A DNA stretch of 64,000 nt from JAICYJ01 sp963737445 (GTDB lineage Bacteria > Actinomycetota > Thermoleophilia > Gaiellales > JAICJC01), in NCBI GenBank assembly GCA_963737445.1, contig CAVTSO010000009.1:496001-560000 (forward strand). Direction: 5' to 3'. The stretch's first letter is position 1. Each line of letters opens with the position of its first letter. Made by a program: the position numbers and the translations under genes. The notes beneath the pieces are model-generated. The model had not been told where the DNA came from and ran no database searches. It saw only the letters and a program-made list of their open reading frames with translations. This document shows positions 11,019 through 18,738 of this stretch, one piece after another.

Positions 11019-11905
11019 GGATCGCGGTGCTCGGTGCGTCTGGCACTGTCGGATCGGCGCTAGTCCCGGTGCTCGCCCGCGATCACGAGGTGGTGGCGGT
11101 CTCACGGCGGCCGCACCCCGGCGGGGACGACAACGTCACCTGGATGGTGGGCGACGTCGCGAACCCGACCAGCATCCACCGGGCGCTGGCCGGTGTCGAT
11201 GTGGTCTGTTATCTCGTCCATTCGCTGGGTCAGGACGACTTCGCCGCCCGTGACCGCCGCGGCGCGTCCATCGTCGCCCGGGCAGCGGCATCACGCGGAG
11301 TGGCACAGATCGTCTACCTGGGGGGACTGGGCGACGAATCCGACGACCTCTCGGAGCACCTCGAGAGCCGCCGGGAGACGGAGCGCTGCCTGGCCGAGGG
11401 CAGCGTGCCGCTGACGACCATCCGGGCGGGCATGGTGGTGGGGCCGGGTAGCGCGGCGTTCGAGACGATCCTGGCGCTGGTCGACCGGCTGCCGGCGATG
11501 GTCTGCCCCCGCTGGGTTTCGACGCCGACGCAGCCGATCGCCGCCGGCGACGTCGTTCGCTACATCGCGGGCGTCTGCGGGAACAGGGGCGCAATCGGCC
11601 AGACGTTCGACGCAGGCGGTCCCGAGGTGATGACATACCGGGAGATGATCGAGCGCATCGCCAGGCTCCGGCACAGGCATCCCCTGATCGTCGAGGTGCC
11701 CTTCCTGACCCCGAGGCTGTCGTCCCTCTGGCTGCGGCTGGTGACGCCGGTCCAGGCCGGTGTCGCGCGTCCGCTGATCGACGGCCTCCGCAACCCGACC
11801 GTGGCACACGAGACCCGCCTCCGGGAGCTCGTCCCGTTCCCGCTCACCAGCTTCGACGCGGCCGCCCAGGCCGCGATCACCGCTGCTGCGAACGCTTGCG
11901 GATAG
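11015..11905 (+). CDS. NAD(P)-binding NmrA-like SDR protein
   Basis: 296 residues with a Rossmann start MRIAVLGASGTVGSALVP, then VDVVCYLVHSLGQDDF and IVYLGGLGDESDDLSEHLESR. Proteins of this atypical SDR group occur widely in Actinomycetota, often fused to a DUF2867 domain; here only the Rossmann part and a short helical tail are present. The catalytic YxxxK is not evident, so it may act as a redox-sensing or binding protein rather than a classical reductase. It overlaps the preceding gene by ATGA and lies 21 bp before the VIT1 gene, so a three-gene operon is likely. Confidence 0.82.
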   Translation: MRIAVLGASGTVGSALVPVLARDHEVVAVSRRPHPGGDDNVTWMVGDVANPTSIHRALAGVDVVCYLVHSLGQDDFAARDRRGASIVARAAASRGVAQIVYLGGLGDESDDLSEHLESRRETERCLAEGSVPLTTIRAGMVVGPGSAAFETILALVDRLPAMVCPRWVSTPTQPIAAGDVVRYIAGVCGNRGAIGQTFDAGGPEVMTYREMIERIARLRHRHPLIVEVPFLTPRLSSLWLRLVTPVQAGVARPLIDGLRNPTVAHETRLRELVPFPLTSFDAAAQAAITAAANACG

Positions 11906-11926
11906 CCGTTCACCTAGGATCGGGTC

Positions 11927-12625
11927 GTGACGACCGCGAGACACCGCGAGGCGCATCTCAGCCATCGCTCCGGATGGCTGCGTGCTGCGGTGCTGGGCGC
12001 AAACGACGGGATCGTCTCGGTTGCCGCGATCATCGTGGGCGTCGCAGCAGCGGGTTCGAGCCGCTCCGCCATCCTCACCGCCGGCATCGCCGGGCTGGTT
12101 GCGGGCGCAGCGTCGATGGCGGCCGGGGAGTACGTCTCGGTCAGTTCGCAGGCCGATGCAGAACGCGCCGACCTCAGCCTCGAGCGGCGTGAGCTGACCG
12201 AAGATCCGGCGGGCGAGCGCGACGAGCTGGCTGCGATCTACCGCAGCCGCGGGCTCTCGGCTGCACTTGCAGACCAGGTGGCCGACGAGCTCAGCGCCGG
12301 CGACGTGCTGTCGGCACACGCGCGAGACGAGCTGGGCATGACCGAGCTGTCGCACGCCCGCCCCTTCCAGGCGGCGGGCGCCTCCGCCGCCTCGTTCACC
12401 GTCGGCGCCGCGCTGCCGCTGCTGGCTGTGATCCTGTCGCCGGCAGCCACCCGCATCGAACTGACGGTGGCCGCGACGCTGGTGGCGCTGGGGCTGACCG
12501 GTTTCATGGGCGCACGGTTGGGCGGCGCACCGGCCGGCCGGGGCACGCTGCGGGTGGTCATTTGGGGTGTCGCGGCCATGGCGCTGACGATGATCGTCGG
12601 GCGCCTGGTCGGGACGAACGTATAG
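11927..12625 (+). CDS. VIT1/CCC1 family iron or manganese transporter
   Basis: 232 residues with five predicted membrane helices. The family's N-terminal signature is GWLRAAVLGANDGIVSVAA, followed by GLVAGAASMAAGEYVSVSSQAD. A cytoplasmic loop rich in Glu (residues about 85-140) corresponds to the metal-binding domain of VIT proteins. These proteins move Fe(II) or Mn(II) across membranes; the metal cannot be told from sequence. The GTG start is 21 bp after the SDR gene. The next gene is convergent. Confidence 0.9.
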   Translation: MTTARHREAHLSHRSGWLRAAVLGANDGIVSVAAIIVGVAAAGSSRSAILTAGIAGLVAGAASMAAGEYVSVSSQADAERADLSLERRELTEDPAGERDELAAIYRSRGLSAALADQVADELSAGDVLSAHARDELGMTELSHARPFQAAGASAASFTVGAALPLLAVILSPAATRIELTVAATLVALGLTGFMGARLGGAPAGRGTLRVVIWGVAAMALTMIVGRLVGTNV

Positions 12626-12634
12626 CGGCAGCTA

Positions 12635-13457
12635 TCAGCCCATCCCCATCTGCGGCATGGGACTCATCCCCGGAGTGGTGAGGCCGGGGATCGCATCCGG
12701 CGCGGCGAGCACCAGCACGCCGAGCCCGAGCAGGATCGCGGCCGTGCCGTAGACCGCGACCCGGCGCCACGGAACCGTCTTCTCGATCGCGATCAGCCCG
12801 GCGACGAACGCCATCCAGACGATGCTCATGACGCCTAGCGCAAACAGCGCGGCCATCAGCGCCCAGCAACAACCGACGCACCAGGCTCCGTTCTTCGCAC
12901 CCATCTGGAAGGCGCCCAAGCGCCCGGCGCGCCACGAGCCGAGCAAGAAGCCCAGCGGGCTGCGGCACTTGCCGAGGCAGACGTCCTTGAGCGGCGTCAA
13001 CTCGTACACCGCCGCGACGATCAGCGTCGCCCCTGCCACCCACCGGCCGGCGCGGTCCCACGACAGGACGTCTCCGGCGACCGCTCCGCCCGCGGCGGCG
13101 AGGGCGAACGCGACCGCGCCGGCAGCCGGCCCATGTGACGAGATATCCGGACGCGAACGCAAACGGCGAGACCAGCGAGCGCCGGCCGGTCATCCGGGAA
13201 TACAGGGCCACCGTCGGGGCAACCGAGGGGAACATCATGGCGGCCATCATGACCACCCACACCGCGAGGAACCAGCCCGCCGTCCCCAGGCCGGTCCAGG
13301 GCCCGTTGTCCATCCCGCGCATCTGGTCCGCGGTCCACCACCAGCCGACGCCGGCGATGGCGAACAGCAGCGCGACGAGCCCGAGCCGGGCGCGGGCCGC
13401 CGCGAACGCAGGGCCGAGGCCCGCGCCGGAAACGCGGTCGGGCGCAGACACGATCAT
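12635..13457 (-). pseudogene. DUF2182 membrane protein, interrupted by one frameshift
   Basis: Two overlapping minus-strand frames together give a complete DUF2182 protein of about 274 residues. The N-terminal frame has WFLAVWVVMMAAMMFPSVAP and ends near GYLVTWAG. The C-terminal frame continues with AVAFALAAAGG and carries the family signature GAKNGAWCVGCCWALM followed by IAIEKTVPW. One base too many near 13,127-13,137 separates them. DUF2182 proteins are predicted metal-binding membrane proteins, often annotated as copper chaperones. The gene lies 4 bp after a DUF1326 gene. The break may be real or a sequence error, since both halves are otherwise well preserved. Confidence 0.85.
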
Positions 13458-13461
13458 GCCT

Positions 13462-14064
13462 TCAGGCTGCCCAGGAGAACTCGGAGGTTGAGAGCCCGGT
13501 CTTCCCCTCGTACTGGATGCCGAAGGCGTTGATCCGCGAGCGCTTCGCCTCCGCCATCGTCAGGTCGGATCCGACCGGGTGGAACATGCCGGCGAACCGC
13601 ACCGGCTCGCCGGTCTCGACGCCGAACGGCACCACGTCCTCGATCTCGAAGTCGATCACGTCGCCGACGCGCACGCTGTGGCGGACGCCGTCGTCGACCA
13701 CCTCGATGGCGGCTCGCTCCACCCCGAGCATCTCGCCCACCAGCGGGGCCAGCCCCGCCATCGGGCCGCCCAGCTGGCCGCCGAAGACCTTGACCAGCTT
13801 GTCGAGCTGATCGTCGGTCGCTCGCTCATCGACGAACACGCCGAGCCGCCAGTTCCCCTCGGTCATGACCTTCGGCGTGTCGGCGATGGCCGCCACCTTG
13901 AGCCCACCGATGTCGGTGCCCTCGATCTGACCCTCGCGGATGTTGAAGACGAGGGTCACGCGGCAGAAGTCGTAGGTGGCGCCATGGTCGAAGGACAGGT
14001 TGCATGGGCACATCAGCTCACACGAACACGTCTCGACGTAGCTGCCCTTGAGGTTCCACGACAT
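13462..14064 (-). CDS. DUF1326 domain protein
   Basis: 200 residues. The family hallmark is the N-terminal Cys cluster YVETCSCELMCPCN (residues about 8-21), followed by a Gly-rich beta region with GGQLGGPMAGLAPLVGE. DUF1326 genes commonly sit beside DUF2182 genes, as here, and the cysteines suggest metal binding; the actual function is not established. The start is well supported by GGAGG six bases before the ATG. A second DUF1326 gene is present at about 25.7 kb. Confidence 0.88.
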   Translation of the reverse strand: MSWNLKGSYVETCSCELMCPCNLSFDHGATYDFCRVTLVFNIREGQIEGTDIGGLKVAAIADTPKVMTEGNWRLGVFVDERATDDQLDKLVKVFGGQLGGPMAGLAPLVGEMLGVERAAIEVVDDGVRHSVRVGDVIDFEIEDVVPFGVETGEPVRFAGMFHPVGSDLTMAEAKRSRINAFGIQYEGKTGLSTSEFSWAA

Positions 14065-14104
14065 GGACTACCTCCAAGTCTGGGGGACCGGCCATCTTAT
14101 CCGA

Positions 14105-14392
14105 TCACGTGATCGTGTGAACCGGCACCTCGAAGAACTCGACCGAGGTGCGTCGCTCGCCGGCGCCAGGGCTCATCGCGTTCAACGCCGCGTCGCCGCG
14201 CTGCATCGCTTGCTCGCTATCGAAGAGCGTGATGCCGACTCCCTTGCCGGTCGCGCGGTCGACGAGCATCAGCATCTTCGCGCCCTCCAGGCCCGGCTGC
14301 GTCTCGTTGGACTGGACCTCGCTTCGTACCATCCCGATCGCCTGATCGATGTCGGCGGGGTCACTCTGGAATGTGGCTACGCGCGCGTACAT
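14105..14392 (-). CDS. ABM-like (antibiotic biosynthesis monooxygenase fold) small protein
   Basis: 95 residues, beginning MYARVATFQSDPADIDQ and containing PGLEGAKMLMLVDRATGKGVGI, a pattern of dimeric alpha/beta-barrel ABM proteins. Many members are heme or quinone-related or have no known substrate. GGGAGG precedes the ATG by four bases. It is first in a same-strand run with the DUF1326 and DUF2182 genes (40 bp and 4 bp gaps), so an operon is likely. Confidence 0.75.
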   Translation of the reverse strand: MYARVATFQSDPADIDQAIGMVRSEVQSNETQPGLEGAKMLMLVDRATGKGVGITLFDSEQAMQRGDAALNAMSPGAGERRTSVEFFEVPVHTIT

Positions 14393-14556
14393 GTCGCCTC
14401 CCTGGTCGCCGGACGTTCCGCCTCTGATCGTAGCCCTGTCGGACGGCGATCGCCGAGGACCTGCAGTCAGGTTACGGCCCCCAGAGCCCTGGGAATGCCT
14501 GCCAGGACCGCGCGCCTCGGCTCCGCCAGATGGCCTTGGGGGATGGCGCGCGTCCG

Positions 14557-14805
14557 GTGAGGGCGGCAGACCACTCTGGGGGAGGCTGCCGCCCTCACGC
14601 TCGCGCCTCAATACGTAGCTTCCGCGACGAGCGACCGTCTTGTACGCTGGCCGTTGCCAAGGCGGGTCAAGCAGCGGCCGCGCGGAAAATGTGTTCGCGT
14701 GGGTGGCTATGGGAGCCCGTCTCACGCGAACCCCTATCCGCTCGGCCGCCCGCAGTTCGGCTTGGCTGGGACGGCCGGGGTCAACCCCCCACCCGGCCGT
14801 CCCAG
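14557..14805. other. Gene-free stretch with three strong stem-loops; candidate structured RNA
   Basis: Three stable dyads lie within 250 bp with no credible ORF. (a) 14557-14569 pairs with 14586-14598 (13 bp, perfect). (b) An outer stem 14674-14680/14743-14749 (7 bp) encloses 14693-14701/14723-14731 (9 bp). (c) 14766-14779 pairs with 14792-14805 (14 bp, perfect). Either strand could be transcribed. No motif of RNase P RNA, tmRNA, 6S or SRP RNA was recognised. Simple terminators would explain (a) or (c) alone but not the nested structure (b). Confidence 0.4.
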
Positions 14806-15211
14806 GAGGCAGCCTGCCTACCAACGGGGGCGGGGATTGGAGCAGCAACCACCATGCAACGAGGGGCGACGCTCGGTATGTGCACACCGGCCGAGCCTCC
14901 TCTGCAGTGGGCCGATCTCGCGACGGCTTGTCGTTGCGCAGCGCGCGACGCCGGCGGCCAGCAACACCCTGCGCGTCGCGCAGGCGCGACGGGCCCGGCT
15001 GCTCCCGACAACACTTGTCAGCGGAAGATGGCTGGCTCGTGTCGCTTTCGGTGGTTCTTCGCAGTCCGTTTCACTCGCCGCCGATGGTTTTCGCCCAGCG
15101 CCTTCGCTCGTGGCGCGCAACTGCTCCGGTTCAAGTGACGGCATCAGCGTCGCTGGGGCGAAGAAGGCAGGGCAGCGTCGCACCATCGCGTGGCTGGGCG
15201 GCGTGCGAGGG
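14806..15211. other. Intergenic stretch without a recognised gene
   Basis: About 400 bp between the hairpin cluster and the tRNA-Gly fragment. Several overlapping open frames exist, but all look like GC-driven shadows with no family resemblance or ribosome binding site. Confidence 0.4.
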
Positions 15212-15240
15212 AAGCGGCTGAAGGGACTCGAACCTTCGAC
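15212..15240 (-). repeat. Partial copy of the tRNA-Gly 3' end (att-like)
   Basis: 29 nt match the acceptor and T-arm end of the intact tRNA-Gly (16049-16077) with a single mismatch (15235, t for c), in the same orientation and 837 bp away. The rest of the tRNA is absent. This geometry is what integration at a tRNA 3' end leaves behind. Confidence 0.75.
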
Positions 15241-15279
15241 GCCGAGCTTCGTCGCGCGGCTTCGACGGCGCAGCGGCGG

Positions 15280-15963
15280 TCAGCTGCCGGCGTGGGCGAG
15301 CGCAGAGGGCGTCTGGCAGCCGACGATCGCCGGAGCCTCGTGGACGAGTTCGTCGTTTCGGAGTGCGTCGACCATGAACAGGGCGAAGTCCACACGGCGG
15401 GTGATGTTGCTCTCGAGGATGGGGTCGCCGACGTGCCGACTCCACACCGGCAGGCCCTGGCTCTCGCCTTCCTCGAGGTCGCTGCCGCGCACAACGGTCC
15501 ATCGCGTGTCGCTTGCGAACACCCGCCGGCCGGCCTCCACCTGATCGTCGAGATCGGCGAAGCGCATAAGACGGCCGACCGGGCCGAAGACCTTCACGAT
15601 CGTCCTCAGCTTCCACGAGTACACGTCCTGGCCGTCGCGGGTGATGTGCCATCCGCACGAGAAGACGAGCCGCGCCCCGGGAGGCGCGTAGTCGAGAACC
15701 GCCTGGGCCGTTCCTGACGCGTACTGGTGGACCCCCCGCGGAACCAGCACGACGAGCACCCCGTCGGAGCCTTCTACGGCACGCTTGATGACCTCGCGAT
15801 CGTCTGTCGCTCCCGGAACGACGGTGATGCGCCCAGTGAACGCGTCGAGCTTCCCCAGGCTCTGCTCGCGACACACGCCCACCACCTCGTAGCCGCGATC
15901 CAGCGCGTGCTGGACCATGTACCGCCCGAGCTTCCCAGAGGCTCCGACAATGCATACCTTCAT
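15280..15963 (-). CDS. NmrA-like NAD(P)-binding protein
   Basis: 227 residues with the Rossmann motif MKVCIVGASGKLGRYMV, then DGVLVVLVPRGVHQYASG and TRWTVVRGSDLEEGE, typical of atypical SDRs that bind NAD(P)H. The start at the ATG 15963 is preferred over an upstream in-frame codon because it opens the Rossmann strand directly. It is the only gene between the tRNA-Gly and the partial copy of its 3' end, so it may be cargo of a very small integrated segment. The substrate is unknown. Confidence 0.82.
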   Translation of the reverse strand: MKVCIVGASGKLGRYMVQHALDRGYEVVGVCREQSLGKLDAFTGRITVVPGATDDREVIKRAVEGSDGVLVVLVPRGVHQYASGTAQAVLDYAPPGARLVFSCGWHITRDGQDVYSWKLRTIVKVFGPVGRLMRFADLDDQVEAGRRVFASDTRWTVVRGSDLEEGESQGLPVWSRHVGDPILESNITRRVDFALFMVDALRNDELVHEAPAIVGCQTPSALAHAGS

Positions 15964-16049
15964 CGCGAGTGTCCCGTCCTGTATCCTGGAGGATGCCAAG
16001 ATTCTAGCCCCTTCGGAATCGCCAGAAACGGCTTAGCTAAGCGGAACAA

Positions 16050-16123
16050 AGCGGCTGAAGGGACTCGAACCCTCGACCTTCTGCATGGCAAGCAGACGCT
16101 CTAGCCAACTGAGCTACAGCCGC
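16050..16123 (-). tRNA. tRNA-Gly (GCC)
   Basis: A 74-nt cloverleaf. The acceptor GCGGCUG pairs with CAGCCGC and has a U73 discriminator. The anticodon loop UUGCCAU gives GCC, and the T-arm is GAGGG-UUCGAGU-CCCUU. CCA is not encoded. Its 3' end points toward the SDR gene and the duplicated fragment at 15,212. Confidence 0.97.
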
Positions 16124-16171
16124 AACGGCGGGGGCCAAGTATACCGCGGCCGCCGTTTCGCCGAGCCGCCC

Positions 16172-16399
16172 TCAGGCGTGCTCGATCTTCTCGCGCTGCT
16201 TCACATCCAACTTCTGCAGCAGCTTCAGCAGCCGCGCGACGTGGTCCTTCTTGTCGTCGACGATCCGCTGCACGGCCTCCTTCGCGTCCTCGTCCGACAG
16301 CGAGAAGGCCTGCTCCTCGAAGCGGTTGATCGCGAGCAGCTCGTCGGCCAGGTTCTCCCTGAGCGTCTGCAGGTCGGCGGTCAGCTCGGTCAGTCGCAA
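16172..16399 (-). CDS. Small helical protein, ferritin-like pattern
   Basis: 75 residues, all predicted helix. It has an EELLAINRFEEQA-like segment (here DELLAINRFEEQAF, residues about 19-32) and a DDKKDHVARLLKLLQKLD segment (about 48-65). The spaced Glu and His residues resemble the two half-bundles of small ferritin-like or encapsulated-ferritin proteins, though the match is loose. The start is a TTG with AAAGGAG five bases upstream. A role in iron handling is only suggested. It lies directly downstream of the threonine-synthase-like gene on the same strand. Confidence 0.6.
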   Translation of the reverse strand: MRLTELTADLQTLRENLADELLAINRFEEQAFSLSDEDAKEAVQRIVDDKKDHVARLLKLLQKLDVKQREKIEHA

Positions 16400-16435
16400 C
16401 GGTGCTCCTTTGGGTCGCTCGTGTCGGCGCTGACT

Positions 16436-17671
16436 CTACTCGCCGCGCACGGCCAGCACGCGAAGCAGCTCGTCCACGCGCGCGTCGACCGTCTCCAGCA
16501 TCGGCGGCACCTGCGCCATCTCGTCCAGCAGGCCATGCTCGGTCACGACCGCGACGAAGTGCGCTCGGGCCGGGATGTCGCCGCGCGACGACAGCTTCTG
16601 CGCGGCTGCCAGCCCGGCCGCCGCACCCAGCTCCGCCCACACTCCCTCGCTCTCGCCCAGCACGATCCGCGCAGTCTCCAGCTCGGCATCGGTCACCCGC
16701 ACCACCAGGCCCTCCGACTCGACCACCGCCTGCAGCGTCTGCACGGTGCCGGTGATGCCGGCCAGCGACCGCGCCAGGCTGTGCACGTCGCCGCTGGGAG
16801 CCACCCAGTCCTTGCCGCCGGCCAGCGAGCTTGCGACGGCGCCGCCGACCTCGACGGCCACCATCCGCGGGGTCGCGTCCACCACCCCCCACGTCGCCAG
16901 GTCCCGGAACCCGCGCCAGATGCCCTGGATGCCGTCGCCCAGCGCGGACGGCACGGCCACCAGATCCGGCACCGACCAGCTCAACTGCTCGGCGATCTCG
17001 TAGGCGATCGTGCGATAGCCCTCGATCGCGATCGGGTCGCTGCCGATCGGGGGCGTGCTGCGGTTGGATACGGCCCGCCACCCCAGCGACCGCTCGGCGT
17101 CGGCCAGCAGCGTCCACCGCGCCTCCAGGCCGGAGACACCGACCGCGCGGCCGCCCACCCACTCGATCGCGTCCAGCACGCGGCCGCCCTCCTCCAGCGC
17201 CGCGTCGACCAGCGCCACCGAGCGCAGCCCGGCGCGGGCGGCGTACGCGGCCATCGACATCGCCATCGCGTCGCCTCCGGCCGTGCCCACGGTGGCGTCC
17301 GCGCCGGCGTGCTGTGACGCGGCCAGCGCCGAGAAGCGGTCGCGCCAGGAACCGGTGGGGTTGCGCCGCTCGTCCTTGATCATCAGCCGCCGCAGCCCGA
17401 ACTCACGGCCAAGGGTGCCGATCGAGACCAGCGGCGTCGACCCCTCGCCCAGCGACACCAGACGCTCGCGCGGGACGGGCAGCTGCGCTGCGTAGCGGTG
17501 CAGCCCGTCGCCGCTGAGCTTGCCCGGCTTCAGCGACTGCATGCGCGAGTAGATCGGCGCCACGTTGCTGGGACAGTCCTCCGCCGAGCACGATGGACAG
17601 CCGCCGGGCATCTGTACGACCGGGTAGCGTCGCCTGCATCGCAAGCACTCAAGAGCGGTGGGGGCGGCCAC
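16436..17671 (-). CDS. Threonine synthase-like protein lacking the PLP lysine
   Basis: 411 residues with the fold-type II PLP architecture of ThrC: an N-terminal zinc ribbon (CLRC ... CPSC), then EGSTPLVSI and a full-length catalytic-type domain. The Schiff-base lysine position is altered: the usual NPTGSFKDR reads NPTGSWRDR here. The substrate loop SSGNA is replaced by TAGGDAM, and the phosphate-binding GNGG region reads ALGDGIQG. Three PLP or substrate sites have thus changed while the fold is kept, so classical threonine synthesis is unlikely. It may be a regulatory or binding paralogue. There is no sign of decay such as stops or frameshifts. Confidence 0.85.
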   Translation of the reverse strand: MAAPTALECLRCRRRYPVVQMPGGCPSCSAEDCPSNVAPIYSRMQSLKPGKLSGDGLHRYAAQLPVPRERLVSLGEGSTPLVSIGTLGREFGLRRLMIKDERRNPTGSWRDRFSALAASQHAGADATVGTAGGDAMAMSMAAYAARAGLRSVALVDAALEEGGRVLDAIEWVGGRAVGVSGLEARWTLLADAERSLGWRAVSNRSTPPIGSDPIAIEGYRTIAYEIAEQLSWSVPDLVAVPSALGDGIQGIWRGFRDLATWGVVDATPRMVAVEVGGAVASSLAGGKDWVAPSGDVHSLARSLAGITGTVQTLQAVVESEGLVVRVTDAELETARIVLGESEGVWAELGAAAGLAAAQKLSSRGDIPARAHFVAVVTEHGLLDEMAQVPPMLETVDARVDELLRVLAVRGE

Positions 17672-17724
17672 GCGGTGAGCATATCCGCTTGACGGCAGGC
17701 ATCCACAGCCTGTCTACTACACAG

Positions 17725-17952
17725 ATGATCTACTGCGTGATCCCCCGCGAGCTCGAGGACGAGATGCTCGAGCGCATGACCGAGTACTACCGCGACAACC
17801 CCGAGGTCGAGGTGATCATGGATCGCCGCGACGGCGCATCAAACGACCGCCGCCGGGGCGAGACCGCCACCGCCGACAACCGGCGCACCACCCGCGACCG
17901 CAGGCGTCCGCGCGCGGCCGGCACGTTTCCGCGCATCGACGGACCGGCCTAG
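17725..17952 (+). CDS. Small charged hypothetical protein with DRR repeats
   Basis: 75 residues, beginning MIYCVIPRELEDEMLERM (amphipathic helix), then a region with repeated Asp-Arg-Arg motifs (MDRRDGAS, NDRRRG, TRDRRRPR). Short proteins with such DRR-rich tails are common in GC-rich bacteria, but their function is not known. It is divergent from the threonine-synthase-like gene and convergent with the next gene, ending 5 bp from it. Confidence 0.6.
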   Translation: MIYCVIPRELEDEMLERMTEYYRDNPEVEVIMDRRDGASNDRRRGETATADNRRTTRDRRRPRAAGTFPRIDGPA

Positions 17953-17957
17953 GCGCG

Positions 17958-18551
17958 TCAGGACGCGAGCGCGACGGTGCCGTCGGGCTCGGCCTGCGCG
18001 TTCCACTCGAGGAAGCGGCCGTCGAGCTCGGTCAGCTCCTCGCCGCGGCGCTGCAACGTCACGGTCTGCACGCCCAGCATGTCCACTCGGTACTGGTACC
18101 AGGACAGGTCCCACGCCACCGTCACGACCACCTCGCGGTGGCTACGCCGCACCACGCTCACCCTGGGATCCCCCAGCGTGCGCGCGATGCCCGACACGGT
18201 GCGCGGATGCGTGCTCTCGTTGAACAGCTCGAGGCTGGCCTCGACGGCATCCGCCGGGTCCTCGGGCAGCAGCTCCGGATCGAACGGCTCGGGCGCGGTC
18301 ACGTGCCGCTTGCGCGGCCGCAGCAGCGCACGCAGGCCGCGCTCCTCGCGGCCGGCCAGCTGCACCGGCAAGCTGGGTGCACCCTCCCGTGTCCAGCCCC
18401 GCGCGTCGGCCTGGTCGACGCACAGCTCGCACACCATCGCGTCCTCCAGCCCGATCCTGCGGAAGCTGACCAGCCGCTCTCCGAGCAGCACGGTGCGACC
18501 GCAAACGGCGCAGGTGGTATCGGTGTCTTGGCGGCGGATCTCGATCATCAT
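17958..18551 (-). CDS. Zinc-finger hypothetical protein
   Basis: 197 residues. An N-terminal treble-clef or zinc-ribbon pattern CAVCGRTVLLGERL ... CELCVDQA (residues about 14-45) is followed by a linker and a C-terminal beta-rich domain with SWYQYRVDMLG. I do not recognise a named family. Two CxxC pairs make zinc binding likely. Tandem ATG codons open the gene. A role in nucleic acid or protein binding is possible but unproven. Confidence 0.65.
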   Translation of the reverse strand: MMIEIRRQDTDTTCAVCGRTVLLGERLVSFRRIGLEDAMVCELCVDQADARGWTREGAPSLPVQLAGREERGLRALLRPRKRHVTAPEPFDPELLPEDPADAVEASLELFNESTHPRTVSGIARTLGDPRVSVVRRSHREVVVTVAWDLSWYQYRVDMLGVQTVTLQRRGEELTELDGRFLEWNAQAEPDGTVALAS

Positions 18552-18738
18552 GCTCCGGTGCCGCGGTGTCGAGCGACGGGCCTGAGTCTAACTCACCTGC
18601 AACGCTGTTGCCGCGGTTTGCGGGGATTTCTTGACACCAGGTTGGCGGCGGCTAGCGACCCCCGGCGGGAGTGGTAAGGTTCCGGCGCTCGAATACGGGC
18701 GCTTGGGGGCAGCCCGTCTGTTTCCTGGGAGAACAAAG

